Shown: positions 7,819 through 15,037 of the stretch, one piece after another | Numbering within the stretch: position 1 is the stretch's first letter | Layout: each line of letters starts with the position of its first letter | Origin: a virus | Length of the DNA stretch: 40,810 nucleotides | Direction: 5' to 3' (one strand) | Virus record (IMG/VR): IMGVR_UViG_3300009173_003155 | Location: 1-40,810 of that record | Program-made: the position numbers and the translations under genes | The notes under the pieces: generated by a model | What the model was told of the DNA's origin: nothing | Databases searched by the model: none | The model's input: only the letters and a program-made list of their open reading frames with translations

Positions 7819-8292
7819 ATGTCAGTATATAAAAATCTTGAAAATTTAAATCTTAAAGAAGACACTCATGTTACGCTTGCATATAGTGACGGCACAGATG
7901 TTTTTGTTCATAACGAGACAGACGTAGAAACCGCGATAGAGGACACAGGGGTCATTGAAGCATTATGTGATTTAGTTGCGGTTAGGGGCCTAACGGTTAA
8001 TACGATACACGGAAGCAATGTCATAGAGTCATTACGAGAATCTGGTTTGCTAGAGGCCTATGAAAGAGATTTCACCTTTGCAGAATTCTTATCAGATATT
8101 ATTAAGGAGAATTTTTATGATGTAGGCCTAATAGATTATTCAACTACAGCGTATGACTATAAACGTGGGTTCTGTACTCTGACAGCAGTTGTCGATGTAA
8201 CGGCCAAAGAGTTAATGAGCCTTAGGCCAGACCTGGGGGGTTGGACGATTTCCGTAAATACAGGCGGCGGCACCCTATCTTTAGAGGGATAG
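7819..8292 (+). CDS. Hypothetical protein (157 aa)
   Basis: I prefer the ATG at 7819, with TTAGGAGAAACA before it, over the in-frame ATG at 7795. Soluble, acidic, with a helical middle ('VIEALCDLVAVRGL', 'LSDIIKENFYDVGLIDY') and a glycine-rich end 'VNTGGGTLSLEG'. I recognise no catalytic motif. The next gene follows 1 nt later. Confidence 0.65.
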   Translation: MSVYKNLENLNLKEDTHVTLAYSDGTDVFVHNETDVETAIEDTGVIEALCDLVAVRGLTVNTIHGSNVIESLRESGLLEAYERDFTFAEFLSDIIKENFYDVGLIDYSTTAYDYKRGFCTLTAVVDVTAKELMSLRPDLGGWTISVNTGGGTLSLEG

Positions 8293-8293
8293 T

Positions 8294-8539
8294 GTGGCGA
8301 GATATTACAAAACGGCCTTATTCGCAGAGGTGGAAAACGACAACACTTATCTTTTGTGTTCTTTGAATATAAATGATGACGAGATTAAAGAGAGAAGTAG
8401 GTGGTTTACAAGGCTGACTGGTGTAAAGGCGCAACCCGTCTTCATAGAAAAGTGGAATAAGTTATCAAGACAACAGACGAAATACTCTAGATTAGTAGAA
8501 TATGCGGATAGGTCTTGGAAGATTATCGATCTTGAATAA
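8294..8539 (+). CDS. Hypothetical protein (81 aa)
   Basis: GTG start directly after the preceding TAG. Basic and polar, no membrane segment; contains 'RSRWFTRLTGVKAQPVFIEKW'-like aromatic/basic stretches that could contact nucleic acid or protein. No family recognised. Confidence 0.55.
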   Translation: MARYYKTALFAEVENDNTYLLCSLNINDDEIKERSRWFTRLTGVKAQPVFIEKWNKLSRQQTKYSRLVEYADRSWKIIDLE

Positions 8540-8813
8540 AAATTTAAAAGCCGTAGTTGCGTCCACTATTGGTGTCGTGTTCTTAGTAGAAAATGCAGAT
8601 AAATTATCTACAAATATAAGTGACATTAAATCTGCCATTTATTCAAATGGCAATCATTTAATGCATGACAGAGTGCCCCTAGGCAACGGCTTAAGCAGAA
8701 CACATTGGTTTATACGGATAAAAGAAACAAGTGAACCCATGTCCATCTGGATAGACGTTACGGATGACCTCCTTAAGGACGTAACATCCACCATAGAGAT
8801 GGGAACAATCTAA
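8532..8813 (+). CDS. Hypothetical protein (93 aa)
   Basis: Start is uncertain. TTG at 8532 overlaps the previous stop by 8 nt and has GGAAG about 10 nt upstream; an in-frame ATG at 8502 would add ten residues and a longer overlap. The N-terminal 'LKAVVASTIGVVFLVE' is hydrophobic and could be a short membrane segment or a beta-strand pair. No family recognised. Confidence 0.55.
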   Translation: MNKNLKAVVASTIGVVFLVENADKLSTNISDIKSAIYSNGNHLMHDRVPLGNGLSRTHWFIRIKETSEPMSIWIDVTDDLLKDVTSTIEMGTI

Positions 8814-8815
8814 AA

Positions 8816-9145
8816 TTGAAATCCGCTGGTCCGGCACCATCACCACGCAATGTGATAAGGATAAAGAAGCTTATCTTTGGAAATAAAAAAGATCTGTATG
8901 ACATGCCTGAATTCAATAAGGGAGACTTAATCGTCCTAAATGAATTCGGCAGCCGGGTAGCACTAGCATTAATAACTGTGGTTCATAGACCTCAATGTTT
9001 AGAGATCCCCAACAAGGATGACTGCATAAAATACTCGATATTATTTGACGGCATTCACCATAATCGAGTTTCAGAATCAACATTGAGTCAATGGCGGGTG
9101 CTAACCGGGTGGGTGTCTGATGACCCCAACTCGAGCCATATTTAA
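8816..9145 (+). CDS. GDLI-motif small protein (up to 109 aa)
   Basis: Contains 'FNKGDLIVLNEFGSRVALALI', a member of the GDLV family. The start is ambiguous: TTG at 8816 gives a basic 29-residue extension, whereas ATG at 8903 places the family motif near the N-terminus as in the relatives. Ends in a polar tail. Unknown function. Confidence 0.55.
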   Translation: MKSAGPAPSPRNVIRIKKLIFGNKKDLYDMPEFNKGDLIVLNEFGSRVALALITVVHRPQCLEIPNKDDCIKYSILFDGIHHNRVSESTLSQWRVLTGWVSDDPNSSHI

Positions 9146-9163
9146 AAATAGGGAGAAAATAAA

Positions 9164-9637
9164 ATGAAAGAATTCCATAATTCGCGTGTTAAACGCCTGG
9201 TCAGTATAGTCATCACAATCGCATTATGCACGATATCGTTTACATGTGCTACAACACAAAGTACATCTCAAAACAAAGAATCGGCTTATCCAAATATTAC
9301 ATTTAAAAATGTCAGGCAATCATGCCAAGATGTCAAAGACGGGTGGATGATTCCTGTAGCAGGAACAACAGTCTCCGTACTCCAGTTCAGTAATTGTTTA
9401 GAAATAGACAATCTATTAATGATAGCAGTTGACAATAGCCTGGACAACAATATCAAACTTAAGACGGTAGAGTTGGTCATATTACACTTTGCGGAATTTC
9501 TTAAAAAAGACTCAGACGTAATATGGACAAGAAAAAAGATAAAAACGAATATTGACAATGGAGCGTTTGTTACATTCTACATATTAGAGTCTAAAAAGAA
9601 ATTATGTACAGATGGACCTTGTAGACTTGAAGAATAA
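9164..9637 (+). CDS. Putative exported or lipoprotein (157 aa)
   Basis: N-terminus M-K-E-F-H-N-S-R-V-K-R is basic, followed by the hydrophobic 'LVSIVITIALCTISFTC', which could be a signal peptide with the final cysteine as the lipidation site, though the lipobox is imperfect. Five cysteines remain after that point. Strong GGGAGA ribosome site. No family recognised. It lies in a run of secreted or membrane proteins. Confidence 0.6.
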   Translation: MKEFHNSRVKRLVSIVITIALCTISFTCATTQSTSQNKESAYPNITFKNVRQSCQDVKDGWMIPVAGTTVSVLQFSNCLEIDNLLMIAVDNSLDNNIKLKTVELVILHFAEFLKKDSDVIWTRKKIKTNIDNGAFVTFYILESKKKLCTDGPCRLEE

Positions 9638-9899
9638 AGACGTTAAAAGAAAAACGCTATTCATAGTAACCAATGAACAAGAAATATATCTACCCCGTCC
9701 ATCCAGTTGGACTTCCGGTTGGGCCAGGCATTTATGGTTCACCCATGTAATGGATAAATCTCCCAAGATTGCAAGTCCGGATTATTGGAAAATGCTATCA
9801 GACAAATATGATACTCAAATACTCTTGGAACATCATGACGGTCAAACAACGATCTTGTCATCGATTTCGGAGTCTCACCGTAGACCTCATAATGAATGA
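9612..9899 (+). CDS. Hypothetical protein (95 aa)
   Basis: Overlaps the preceding gene by 26 nt. Contains 'KRKTLFIVTNEQEIYLPRP' and a Trp-rich centre ('SSWTSGWARHLWFTHVM'). No recognisable domain. The next start (ATG at 9892) lies inside its last codons, which supports co-translation. Confidence 0.5.
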   Translation: MDLVDLKNKDVKRKTLFIVTNEQEIYLPRPSSWTSGWARHLWFTHVMDKSPKIASPDYWKMLSDKYDTQILLEHHDGQTTILSSISESHRRPHNE

Positions 9900-10113
9900 T
9901 AAAAACAAGTTACTAATAAGGGAAATGATCGATAAAGCAGCCAAAAACTTAAGCTTGCCACCCTCCAGGAGGCACCCTAAGGGCCGCAATCCCCACGCAC
10001 ATATAGCACTAGTGATTAAGCAAACATGTGGCTCTAGCTATACAGAACTGCCTAATGAAATGATGCCGGCAATAATAGAAATAATCCAACATTGTGAAGA
10101 TAATCCGTTCTAA
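9892..10113 (+). CDS. Hypothetical basic protein (73 aa)
   Basis: I place the start at 9892, overlapping the previous stop; an upstream ATG at 9769 would lie deep in the neighbour. Positively charged, with 'SRRHPKGRNPHAHIALVIKQ' in the middle, which could bind nucleic acid. Converges on the reverse-strand gene 5 nt away. Function unknown. Confidence 0.5.
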   Translation: MNDKNKLLIREMIDKAAKNLSLPPSRRHPKGRNPHAHIALVIKQTCGSSYTELPNEMMPAIIEIIQHCEDNPF

Positions 10114-10118
10114 GAACG

Positions 10119-10574
10119 TTACTCCGTCAAGTCCTTTATCAAAGGAACGTTAGGGTTGGACGAACGATGAAGAACAATAAGCGACTCCCACCCAACAGAG
10201 ACCATCTCTGTCCCGCATAACACAGTGCACTTATCAGGCTTTCCTAGCTTATAGGTTATCTTGTAAAGTATTCCCGTCAATTTTTCAATGTCTTCTTGCT
10301 TATACCCACCAGAGAAAGAGACAATAAGGTCACCAATTTCTGGATCCAACACTCTAGTCTTAAAAACAGTTTCAGGCTCACAATAAAGCTTTAAACAAAT
10401 AGACTTGGGAACAACATAGTAGGAATTTGTGTAACTTGTTGACCATTCAACAACCAGATCGACCAAGCCAACGATCAAAACTCGACATAGGGTTACTTCA
10501 CTTGTATATAGTGTATCCCTGTCTTGTTCTCCGCCAAAGACGGCAATGAGGTCACCTTCAACAAATTCACTCAT
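10119..10574 (-). CDS. Two-repeat GDLI protein (151 aa)
   Basis: Reverse strand. Holds two copies of the GDLV-type module in tandem: 'EFVEGDLIAVFGG' at the start and 'PEIGDLIVSFSGG' about 76 residues later, each followed by a V-x-W strand ('DLVVEWSTSYTNSYYV' and 'SVGWESLIVL'). It is the only clear duplication-fusion of the family here. TAGGAGATAATAA precedes the ATG. Its orientation opposite to all neighbours suggests separate control. Confidence 0.7.
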   Translation of the reverse strand: MSEFVEGDLIAVFGGEQDRDTLYTSEVTLCRVLIVGLVDLVVEWSTSYTNSYYVVPKSICLKLYCEPETVFKTRVLDPEIGDLIVSFSGGYKQEDIEKLTGILYKITYKLGKPDKCTVLCGTEMVSVGWESLIVLHRSSNPNVPLIKDLTE

Positions 10575-10683
10575 TTATTATCTCCTATTATATTATCTAA
10601 ATATAAGAAATCCAGGTGGTAACAGGTGAAAACCTTGAAATTATGATGCAATTAAGATATAAAAGCAAAAAAAAAGGGTCATT

Positions 10684-11235
10684 TTGGCTGCCACTGCCAG
10701 GTTACTCATATTTATTTATGGAGGTACCAAAATCTATGGGGTAACCTGGCTAATAGTAGCGCTACACCTTTCATGTATTCCGCTTGCATTTGTATATTCA
10801 CACATTTTAGAGTGGGTGTTCCACAAATACGTGCTACACGGTTTGGGAAAGAAAAAGAATAGCCCATGGGCTTCACATTGGCACACCCACCACAGAAGAT
10901 CTCGACACAACGATAACTACGATAAAGATTACACGAAGGGATTTTCAGACAAGACAGTAAGGTCAGAAATATTGGGCTTAGGCTTCTTATCAATCACCCA
11001 CATTCCAACGTTCTTCATATCTCCCATATTCTACCTGGCATTGGTTGCCTCAGGCATCAGGTACTACCAGGTTCACAGGAGATCCCATCTTGATATCAAA
11101 TGGTGCAAAGAACATCTACCCTGGCATTATGATCACCACATGGGAAGGAATCAAGACGCCAATTGGGGTGTTACCACGGATTGGATTGACAGGCTTGTGG
11201 GAACAAGAGTCTCCAACACGGACAAACAATCCTAA
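10684..11235 (+). CDS. Sterol desaturase / fatty acid hydroxylase-family membrane protein
   Basis: 183 aa, TTG start behind AAGGG. The family are di-iron membrane enzymes hydroxylating or desaturating lipids and carotenoids. The histidine clusters are present: 'HKYVLH' (residues 47-52), 'HWHTHHRRSRH' (65-75), and 'HLPWHYDHHMG' near the C-terminus. Hydrophobic stretches flank them ('TWLIVALHLSCIPLAFVYSH' and 'FISPIFYLALVAS'). Size fits the short bacterial carotenoid-hydroxylase-like members. Substrate unknown; as a phage gene it would imply changing host membrane lipids. The organism of origin cannot be told from this sequence. Confidence 0.8.
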   Translation: MAATARLLIFIYGGTKIYGVTWLIVALHLSCIPLAFVYSHILEWVFHKYVLHGLGKKKNSPWASHWHTHHRRSRHNDNYDKDYTKGFSDKTVRSEILGLGFLSITHIPTFFISPIFYLALVASGIRYYQVHRRSHLDIKWCKEHLPWHYDHHMGRNQDANWGVTTDWIDRLVGTRVSNTDKQS

Positions 11236-11289
11236 ACACCAAAATGCAATCTGGTAAAATATAAAAATAACCTCCCTTGGTTAGTTCTC

Positions 11290-12201
11290 ATGCGAATTAT
11301 TCTTATATTTGTTTTTTTGTTGCTTGTGGTAAGTTCATGTTCTGAATTGTTTATGTCCCCACCGACCATACCTGATCACTCCAGGTATCCAGCGCTGGAC
11401 CCTATGCATTATGATGTTAAAGAAAAAGAGGCATCAACGCATGATCGTTATGAACCACCACTATGTGATAATGAAAAAGTAGACGTCTTATTAATAGTTG
11501 ATCTATCTGCTTCTATGTCTCCTATAATATCCATTGTTTTTCAAACGATCAAGACATTTTCAATTCAACATAATGAAAATAATATGCTGTGGGCGATTAT
11601 CGCTGGACCAAAGAATATTGGAACGACACCCGGAAATAAAAATTATCTACAAAGAGTGAGTGATCTTACAAGAATTGACAAGTTTTTGTCCAAAATTGAA
11701 GATATCAATATTTCGCAAGATGATATGATAGGTCAGTATGAGATGCTATATGATGCGTTGTATCTTTCTTTAAGAAATCTATCCTTATATCTACCTTATG
11801 AAAATGATCAACTCTTGTGGCCAACATGGATAGGAGACGTGTTAGAAGAATCTGATCCTCCCATTGAAGACTTCTACATCAACTGGAGAGATGATAGCAA
11901 AAAGATCATTATAGTCTTCACAGACGAACCAGGCCAGAGTTTTCTAATACCAAAAAGTGAGTTGGGAAAATCATATAATACAATGGACACGATAACTCAA
12001 CAAAAATTGACAAAAATGATTGCAACAATAGAAAATATAGAAGCATATGCATTTACACCACAGGGTGCGTGCAAAGATGGAGTATCAGGGTGGAAACCGA
12101 TAGTAGACGAAACCAAAGGCGGATGGCACCAATTAACACCTGGTGTAGAAACAATATCATCCTATCTAGAGAGTATCATGTTAAAGGACTCTTGTTATTA
12201 A
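11290..12201 (+). CDS. VWA-domain lipoprotein (303 aa)
   Basis: Signal peptide with lipobox V-S-S-C (Cys17), so probably outer-membrane anchored. A von Willebrand factor A domain starts near residue 64: 'DVLLIVDLSASM' carries the D-x-S-x-S metal-binding site (D71, S73, S75), and 'KIIIVFTDEPGQS' is the matching later strand. VWA domains bind ligands through a Mg2+ ion. It could act in surface adhesion or in envelope assembly. Third VWA protein of the window, but unlike the others it has no AAA+ partner beside it. Confidence 0.8.
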   Translation: MRIILIFVFLLLVVSSCSELFMSPPTIPDHSRYPALDPMHYDVKEKEASTHDRYEPPLCDNEKVDVLLIVDLSASMSPIISIVFQTIKTFSIQHNENNMLWAIIAGPKNIGTTPGNKNYLQRVSDLTRIDKFLSKIEDINISQDDMIGQYEMLYDALYLSLRNLSLYLPYENDQLLWPTWIGDVLEESDPPIEDFYINWRDDSKKIIIVFTDEPGQSFLIPKSELGKSYNTMDTITQQKLTKMIATIENIEAYAFTPQGACKDGVSGWKPIVDETKGGWHQLTPGVETISSYLESIMLKDSCY

Positions 12202-12243
12202 GAAGTTTTTAAACAAATTAGCCTAATAGACTATAATTCCATA

Positions 12244-12594
12244 ATGGAATTTCACAAATCAAACAGGTTTTCAGAAGACTCTAAGCAAAGAGTGGCGCTA
12301 GTAGATATTGATGAAACGATTTGTTTTTATTCAGATGCCAGACAATATGATCTATCAGAACCAAATTATCAAAACATTGCAAAGATCAATGGACTTTACA
12401 ATGCGGGATGGAAGATTATATATTGGACAGCAAGAGGATCTGTATCCGGTAAGGACTACACAGACCATACTCAAACGCAGCTTAAAGAGTGGGGATGCAA
12501 GTATCATGAACTTGTAACAGGAACAAGTCTCAACCCCAAACCCCACTTTGACCTGGTCATCGATGACAAAGCAAAAAGAATAGAAGAACTTTAA
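12244..12594 (+). CDS. HAD-family phosphatase-like protein (116 aa)
   Basis: HAD motif 1 'VALVDIDETI' (D-x-D-E-T), motif 2 'IIYWTARGS' and the final 'FDLVIDDKA' with the metal-binding aspartates; the lysine upstream ('PKPHFD') would be motif 3. It resembles the small phosphatases related to the polynucleotide-kinase 3'-phosphatase branch often carried by phages. A perfect TATAAT lies at 12232-12237, only 6 nt before the ATG, so the transcript may be nearly leaderless. Substrate not readable. Confidence 0.75.
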   Translation: MEFHKSNRFSEDSKQRVALVDIDETICFYSDARQYDLSEPNYQNIAKINGLYNAGWKIIYWTARGSVSGKDYTDHTQTQLKEWGCKYHELVTGTSLNPKPHFDLVIDDKAKRIEEL

Positions 12595-12695
12595 ACATTC
12601 ACCGCAAACTAAGTAATATATATAAGAAGGCAGAGTTGATTAAATGCTAATGAATGAAGTCTTCAGAATACACACACAACACACAGGAGAATATA

Positions 12696-12899
12696 ATGAG
12701 TGATAAGAACAAGAGTGGATATGAGCTTCGTACCGATTTGTTAGGAATGGCAATTGGAATCGTATGTGATAAGGTTAACCGACAGTTTGAGAATGAACAT
12801 CTCAAGCCTGAGGGCCAGCGCGATGCTGTGATACCTTACACTACTGAAGATATCATTGTTGAGGCTGAAAAGCTTTATGATTTCGTGCAAAAAAAGTAA
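12696..12899 (+). CDS. Small hypothetical protein (67 aa)
   Basis: Start at 12696, preceded by ACAGGAGAATATA, rather than the in-frame ATG at 12654. Begins M-S-D-K-N-K-S-G-Y-E-L-R and is highly charged and helical. I have the impression that related small proteins occur in T4-like marine phages, but I cannot confirm this here. The last codons contain the -35-like element of a downstream promoter. Confidence 0.7.
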   Translation: MSDKNKSGYELRTDLLGMAIGIVCDKVNRQFENEHLKPEGQRDAVIPYTTEDIIVEAEKLYDFVQKK

Positions 12900-12912
12900 T
12901 GTCGGATATTAT
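12885..12912 (+). promoter_or_regulatory. Weaker copy of the repeated promoter, for the cold-shock gene
   Basis: TTCGTGCAA identical to the strong copies (GTGCAA 12885-12890), a 16-nt spacer and TATTAT (12907-12912). It is embedded in the 3' end of the preceding gene. It would give the cold-shock gene a leader of about 130 nt. Confidence 0.5.
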
Positions 12913-13048
12913 GTCTGACATGCGAAGGGTCAATAATTTCTATTGATTTGGAGCATCCGCAGGGAGGCACGGGATTAAACAATAGGTGCCTTGTTTAACC
13001 GTCATGTTCTAAAAGGCATGACAATAATATAAAAGAAGTAAAAAAGTA
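12913..13048 (+). promoter_or_regulatory. Structured 5' leader of the cold-shock gene with two mutually exclusive hairpins
   Basis: AGGCAC (12965-12970) can pair with GTGCCT (12986-12991), or TTAAACA (12975-12981) with TGTTTAA (12992-12998). The helices interleave and the linkers look too short for a pseudoknot, so they probably exclude each other. A third hairpin pairs GTCATG (13001-13006) with CATGAC (13017-13022). By analogy with bacterial cspA leaders, a temperature- or protein-responsive switch is likely but inferred. Confidence 0.5.
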
Positions 13049-13252
13049 ATGAGTAAAGGTAAAGTAAAGTTTTTTAATACTAGTAAGGGTTTCGGGTTCA
13101 TCACTCCACAAAGTGATGGGGAAGATCTCTTCTTTCATGTTTCGGAACTACGGGTTGAGTCAGCTAACGAGGGCGATTCTGTAGAGTACGATGTTGGCGA
13201 AGGACGGAAGGGTCCATGTGCTGTGAATATTAGAGAAGCAAATAACTATTAA
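13049..13252 (+). CDS. Cold-shock-domain protein (CspA family)
   Basis: 67 aa, the canonical length. Opens M-S-K-G-K-V-K-F-F-N; RNP1 'KGFGFI' and RNP2 'LFFHVS' are intact, with the later 'VEYDVGEGRKGPCAVNI' strand. These proteins bind single-stranded nucleic acid and melt RNA structure. One domain, complete. Followed by a strong terminator at 13281-13333. Confidence 0.96.
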   Translation: MSKGKVKFFNTSKGFGFITPQSDGEDLFFHVSELRVESANEGDSVEYDVGEGRKGPCAVNIREANNY

Positions 13253-13280
13253 ATAAACAGTGAAGGTTTGATTCCTTCGT

Positions 13281-13333
13281 AGGTCCGGCTTGTCTAGGTA
13301 GAGTAACCCTAAGGCTAGCCGGACCTTTTTTTT
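13281..13333 (+). terminator. Rho-independent terminator after the cold-shock gene
   Basis: 10-bp stem AGGTCCGGCT (13281-13290) with AGCCGGACCT (13317-13326), then eight T. A smaller hairpin (GAAGG/CCTTC) lies between it and the coding region. Confidence 0.9.
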
Positions 13334-13405
13334 ATTCAAATCACTGTGAAAGGGTAACCTTCTGTAGGAGAAGATGGGTAATGACCCTGGGCTTTATTTG
13401 ATTCT

Positions 13406-13504
13406 ATGATTCGCCAGGAATGTCAAAACGTAATTGAGACTGAAGACAAATTGAGGAATGTTATGTCTGTACTCATGGGGGTAAATTGTATATCTGGACT
13501 CTAG
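13406..13504 (+). CDS. Possible micro-protein (32 aa) coupled to an 11-codon leader reading frame
   Basis: A leader reading frame at 13374-13409 (11 codons) has a strong GTAGGAGAAG site; its TGA overlaps the ATG at 13406 (ATGA). The downstream product, M-I-R-Q-E-C-Q-N, is charged then hydrophobic near its end. I see the coupling but nothing else supports translation, and no promoter is obvious after the upstream terminator. Low confidence. Confidence 0.3.
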   Translation: MIRQECQNVIETEDKLRNVMSVLMGVNCISGL

Positions 13505-13508
13505 GCAT

Positions 13509-13534
13509 AAAAAAACAGCCCCGTTTGGGACTGT
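13509..13534 (-). terminator. Reverse-strand rho-independent terminator
   Basis: Read on the reverse strand: ACAGTCCC (13534-13527), loop AAAC, GGGGCTGT (13522-13515), then seven T (13515-13509 on the forward strand as A). It closes the reverse-strand unit started by the promoter at 13807-13835. Confidence 0.85.
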
Positions 13535-13611
13535 CTAAGCTTTACCGCCGTACTCGCCAGATGTATATTGTATTCTGCTATTTGGCGTTTGTTAAATGTA
13601 CATCACTATTT

Positions 13612-13770
13612 TTAGATTTCCATGTCAGTCTCCTGTCTGTCAGTCAGACTCAATCTGTCTCTCTGTTCTCCCCTTGATCGGATCTGTTCAAGCTTCATGC
13701 CAATAAGCATACCCAACCAGCCAATGGCAATAATTGCACTGATAATCAGTACTGTCGTTATAATTGTCAC
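13612..13770 (-). CDS. Small membrane protein on the reverse strand (52 aa)
   Basis: GTG start. An N-terminal hydrophobic helix (about residues 2-22: 'IITTVLIISAIIAIGWLGML') is followed by a charged cytoplasmic tail with many Arg, Glu and Asp. AAGGAAAAAAGG lies 15 nt upstream, somewhat far; a closer in-frame start is not available. The promoter and terminator on the same strand make a self-contained unit in an otherwise empty stretch. Confidence 0.65.
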   Translation of the reverse strand: MTIITTVLIISAIIAIGWLGMLIGMKLEQIRSRGEQRDRLSLTDRQETDMEI

Positions 13771-13806
13771 GTTTTGTTTTTCAAACCTTTTTTCCTTTAT
13801 AGTAAT

Positions 13807-13835
13807 ATTATACCATATTTTGAGTCAATTTGCAT
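13807..13835 (-). promoter_or_regulatory. Repeated promoter, reverse strand
   Basis: On the reverse strand: ATGCAA (13835-13830), a 17-nt spacer ending TGG, TATAAT (13812-13807). Same layout as the forward copies, one base changed in the -35. Drives the 52-aa membrane protein. Confidence 0.8.
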
Positions 13836-14132
13836 AAAAAAGACAGAGTTTAATTTTATTCTTATGAGTGATGAGAAAGGATTCGGTCTACTTTTCACGC
13901 CTCTGGAGTCAAAAAAGGAAGGGAATATTTTGATAAATAAATCTAAAAATAATTTGCCTCAATAACTCAAGAGAGGCAGGAATGTTCTTGTAAACATTTT
14001 TATCTTTTTTTGTCCTCGATTGTAACCAGAGAAAACCTGCAGCAAAACTTCTTAAAGGGACCCGGCGAGTGAAGAGGGATAATCCCTGCAGCCTTCAACC
14101 CCTGCAATTTGCAGACAATAATTTATTTTTTC
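13836..14132. other. Stretch without a convincing gene
   Basis: A 33-codon frame at 13864-13965 lacks a ribosome site. AATGTT/AACATT (about 13981-13998) forms a weak hairpin ending near a T-rich stretch. GGGATAATCCC and CTGCAATTTGCAG are short palindromes just before the next promoter. Nothing else is seen. Confidence 0.5.
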
Positions 14133-14161
14133 GTGCAAACTCCTCCTACGTGTGGTACAAT
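14133..14161 (+). promoter_or_regulatory. Repeated promoter
   Basis: TTCGTGCAA with GTGCAA at 14133-14138, 17-nt spacer ending TGG, and TACAAT (14156-14161). Drives the run 14188-15551. Confidence 0.8.
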
Positions 14162-14187
14162 AATACTATAAACAAGGAAAGGAAATC

Positions 14188-14511
14188 ATGGAAAACACAT
14201 TTACGAAAGCCAATCTTACACAGCATAAGGGTTGGGTTGAGTATTGGAATCCCTCAGGTTCCACTAAGTTTGTTGCCCGCTTCAAATACGGGACGCCTCA
14301 CACTTTCATGACTCTCCTTCGAAAGAAGTTCACGGTCTCAGAGTATTTCGATCGTCTCGACAACGACGAGACTCCTGGGGCAATCGCTGAGAGTAAGGGT
14401 TGGGTTAGTCCCGCTATCAAGAAGCAGCTCAAGAAGGCTGGGTATCCTCTTACACCGGCTGGCAAGAATCTTTACTTTGCCGATCAGGCAGCTGCATACA
14501 GCAACGTCTAG
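14188..14511 (+). CDS. Hypothetical protein (107 aa)
   Basis: Preceded by AAGGAAAGGAAATC. Well-mixed polar/aromatic composition: 'HKGWVEYWNPSGSTKFVARF' near the start, then a helical, basic C-terminal half ('SPAIKKQLKKAGYPLTPAG') that looks like a small DNA- or RNA-binding helix pair. No family recognised. From here to about 22 kb codons are richer in G+C than in the flanks, consistent with higher expression or different ancestry. Confidence 0.7.
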   Translation: MENTFTKANLTQHKGWVEYWNPSGSTKFVARFKYGTPHTFMTLLRKKFTVSEYFDRLDNDETPGAIAESKGWVSPAIKKQLKKAGYPLTPAGKNLYFADQAAAYSNV

Positions 14512-14520
14512 GAGAAAGAG

Positions 14521-14790
14521 ATGATTAAAGTTGGTGATAGAGTTCGCTCGTTTGATTATGTCCAGGGAGACTTCGGTCGTGATCTGGATGGTGATCGTGC
14601 TTGTTATGTAGAGGGTATTATTGAGGACCTTGTCGAGCGAGAGGGTTGTCCCCGCTACGAGATTCGCGTTGATTATGATGTCTTCGGTGGCGACGAGCGT
14701 AATCACCGGGTCGGCAACCTTGTCTACCCACCGGTTAACGGGACCCCGAAACTCTTCGGCGGTGTCTGTAATAACGTCGATCTGGCCTAG
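14521..14790 (+). CDS. GD-motif small protein (89 aa)
   Basis: Starts M-I-K-V-G-D-R-V-R-S, like the GDLV family and KOW-type domains, then 'GIIEDLVEREGCPRYEIRVDYD' and a 'VGNLVYPP' strand. Strong AGGAGAAAGAG site 9 nt after the previous stop. Possibly the high-expression relative of the small-protein family. Function unknown. Confidence 0.7.
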   Translation: MIKVGDRVRSFDYVQGDFGRDLDGDRACYVEGIIEDLVEREGCPRYEIRVDYDVFGGDERNHRVGNLVYPPVNGTPKLFGGVCNNVDLA

Positions 14791-14797
14791 GAGACAA

Positions 14798-15013
14798 ATG
14801 ATGAATTGGTTTAAGGGATTTCAGATGCTTGGTGAAGCTTATATTAATTCTCGTCGGGAAGAAAAGCAGGCGCTGATTGAGCAAGTCCGAGACTCTTATA
14901 GTGTTCGTGAAAAGTTGCTTGTCCGTGATGCATGGTCTGAGGAAGAGATGCAAGCGGCAAACGACTATATTGAGTATGCTTCGTGGTGTTACAAGAACCT
15001 GGTGTGCGCATAG
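14798..15013 (+). CDS. Small helical protein (71 aa)
   Basis: TAGGAGACAA precedes two adjacent ATGs (14798 and 14801). Helical and charged throughout: 'SRREEKQALIEQVRDSY', 'WSEEEMQAANDYIEYASW'. No domain recognised. Starts 8 nt after the previous stop in the same operon. Confidence 0.65.
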   Translation: MMNWFKGFQMLGEAYINSRREEKQALIEQVRDSYSVREKLLVRDAWSEEEMQAANDYIEYASWCYKNLVCA

Positions 15014-15037
15014 CACAACCTGAAAGAGAATAAATTT

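Noticed and set aside
12965-12998. H-type pseudoknot in the cold-shock leader
   Set aside because: There is no linker between the second strand of stem 1 and the second strand of stem 2, so both stems cannot form together; kept as alternative hairpins.
13864-13965. 33-codon frame starting M-S-D-E-K-G-F-G
   Set aside because: No ribosome site in front and it lies just behind the divergent reverse promoter; no other support.
14621-14797. Upstream extension of the 71-aa gene
   Set aside because: Reads through the GD-motif gene in another frame; ATG at 14798 has a clear ribosome site.
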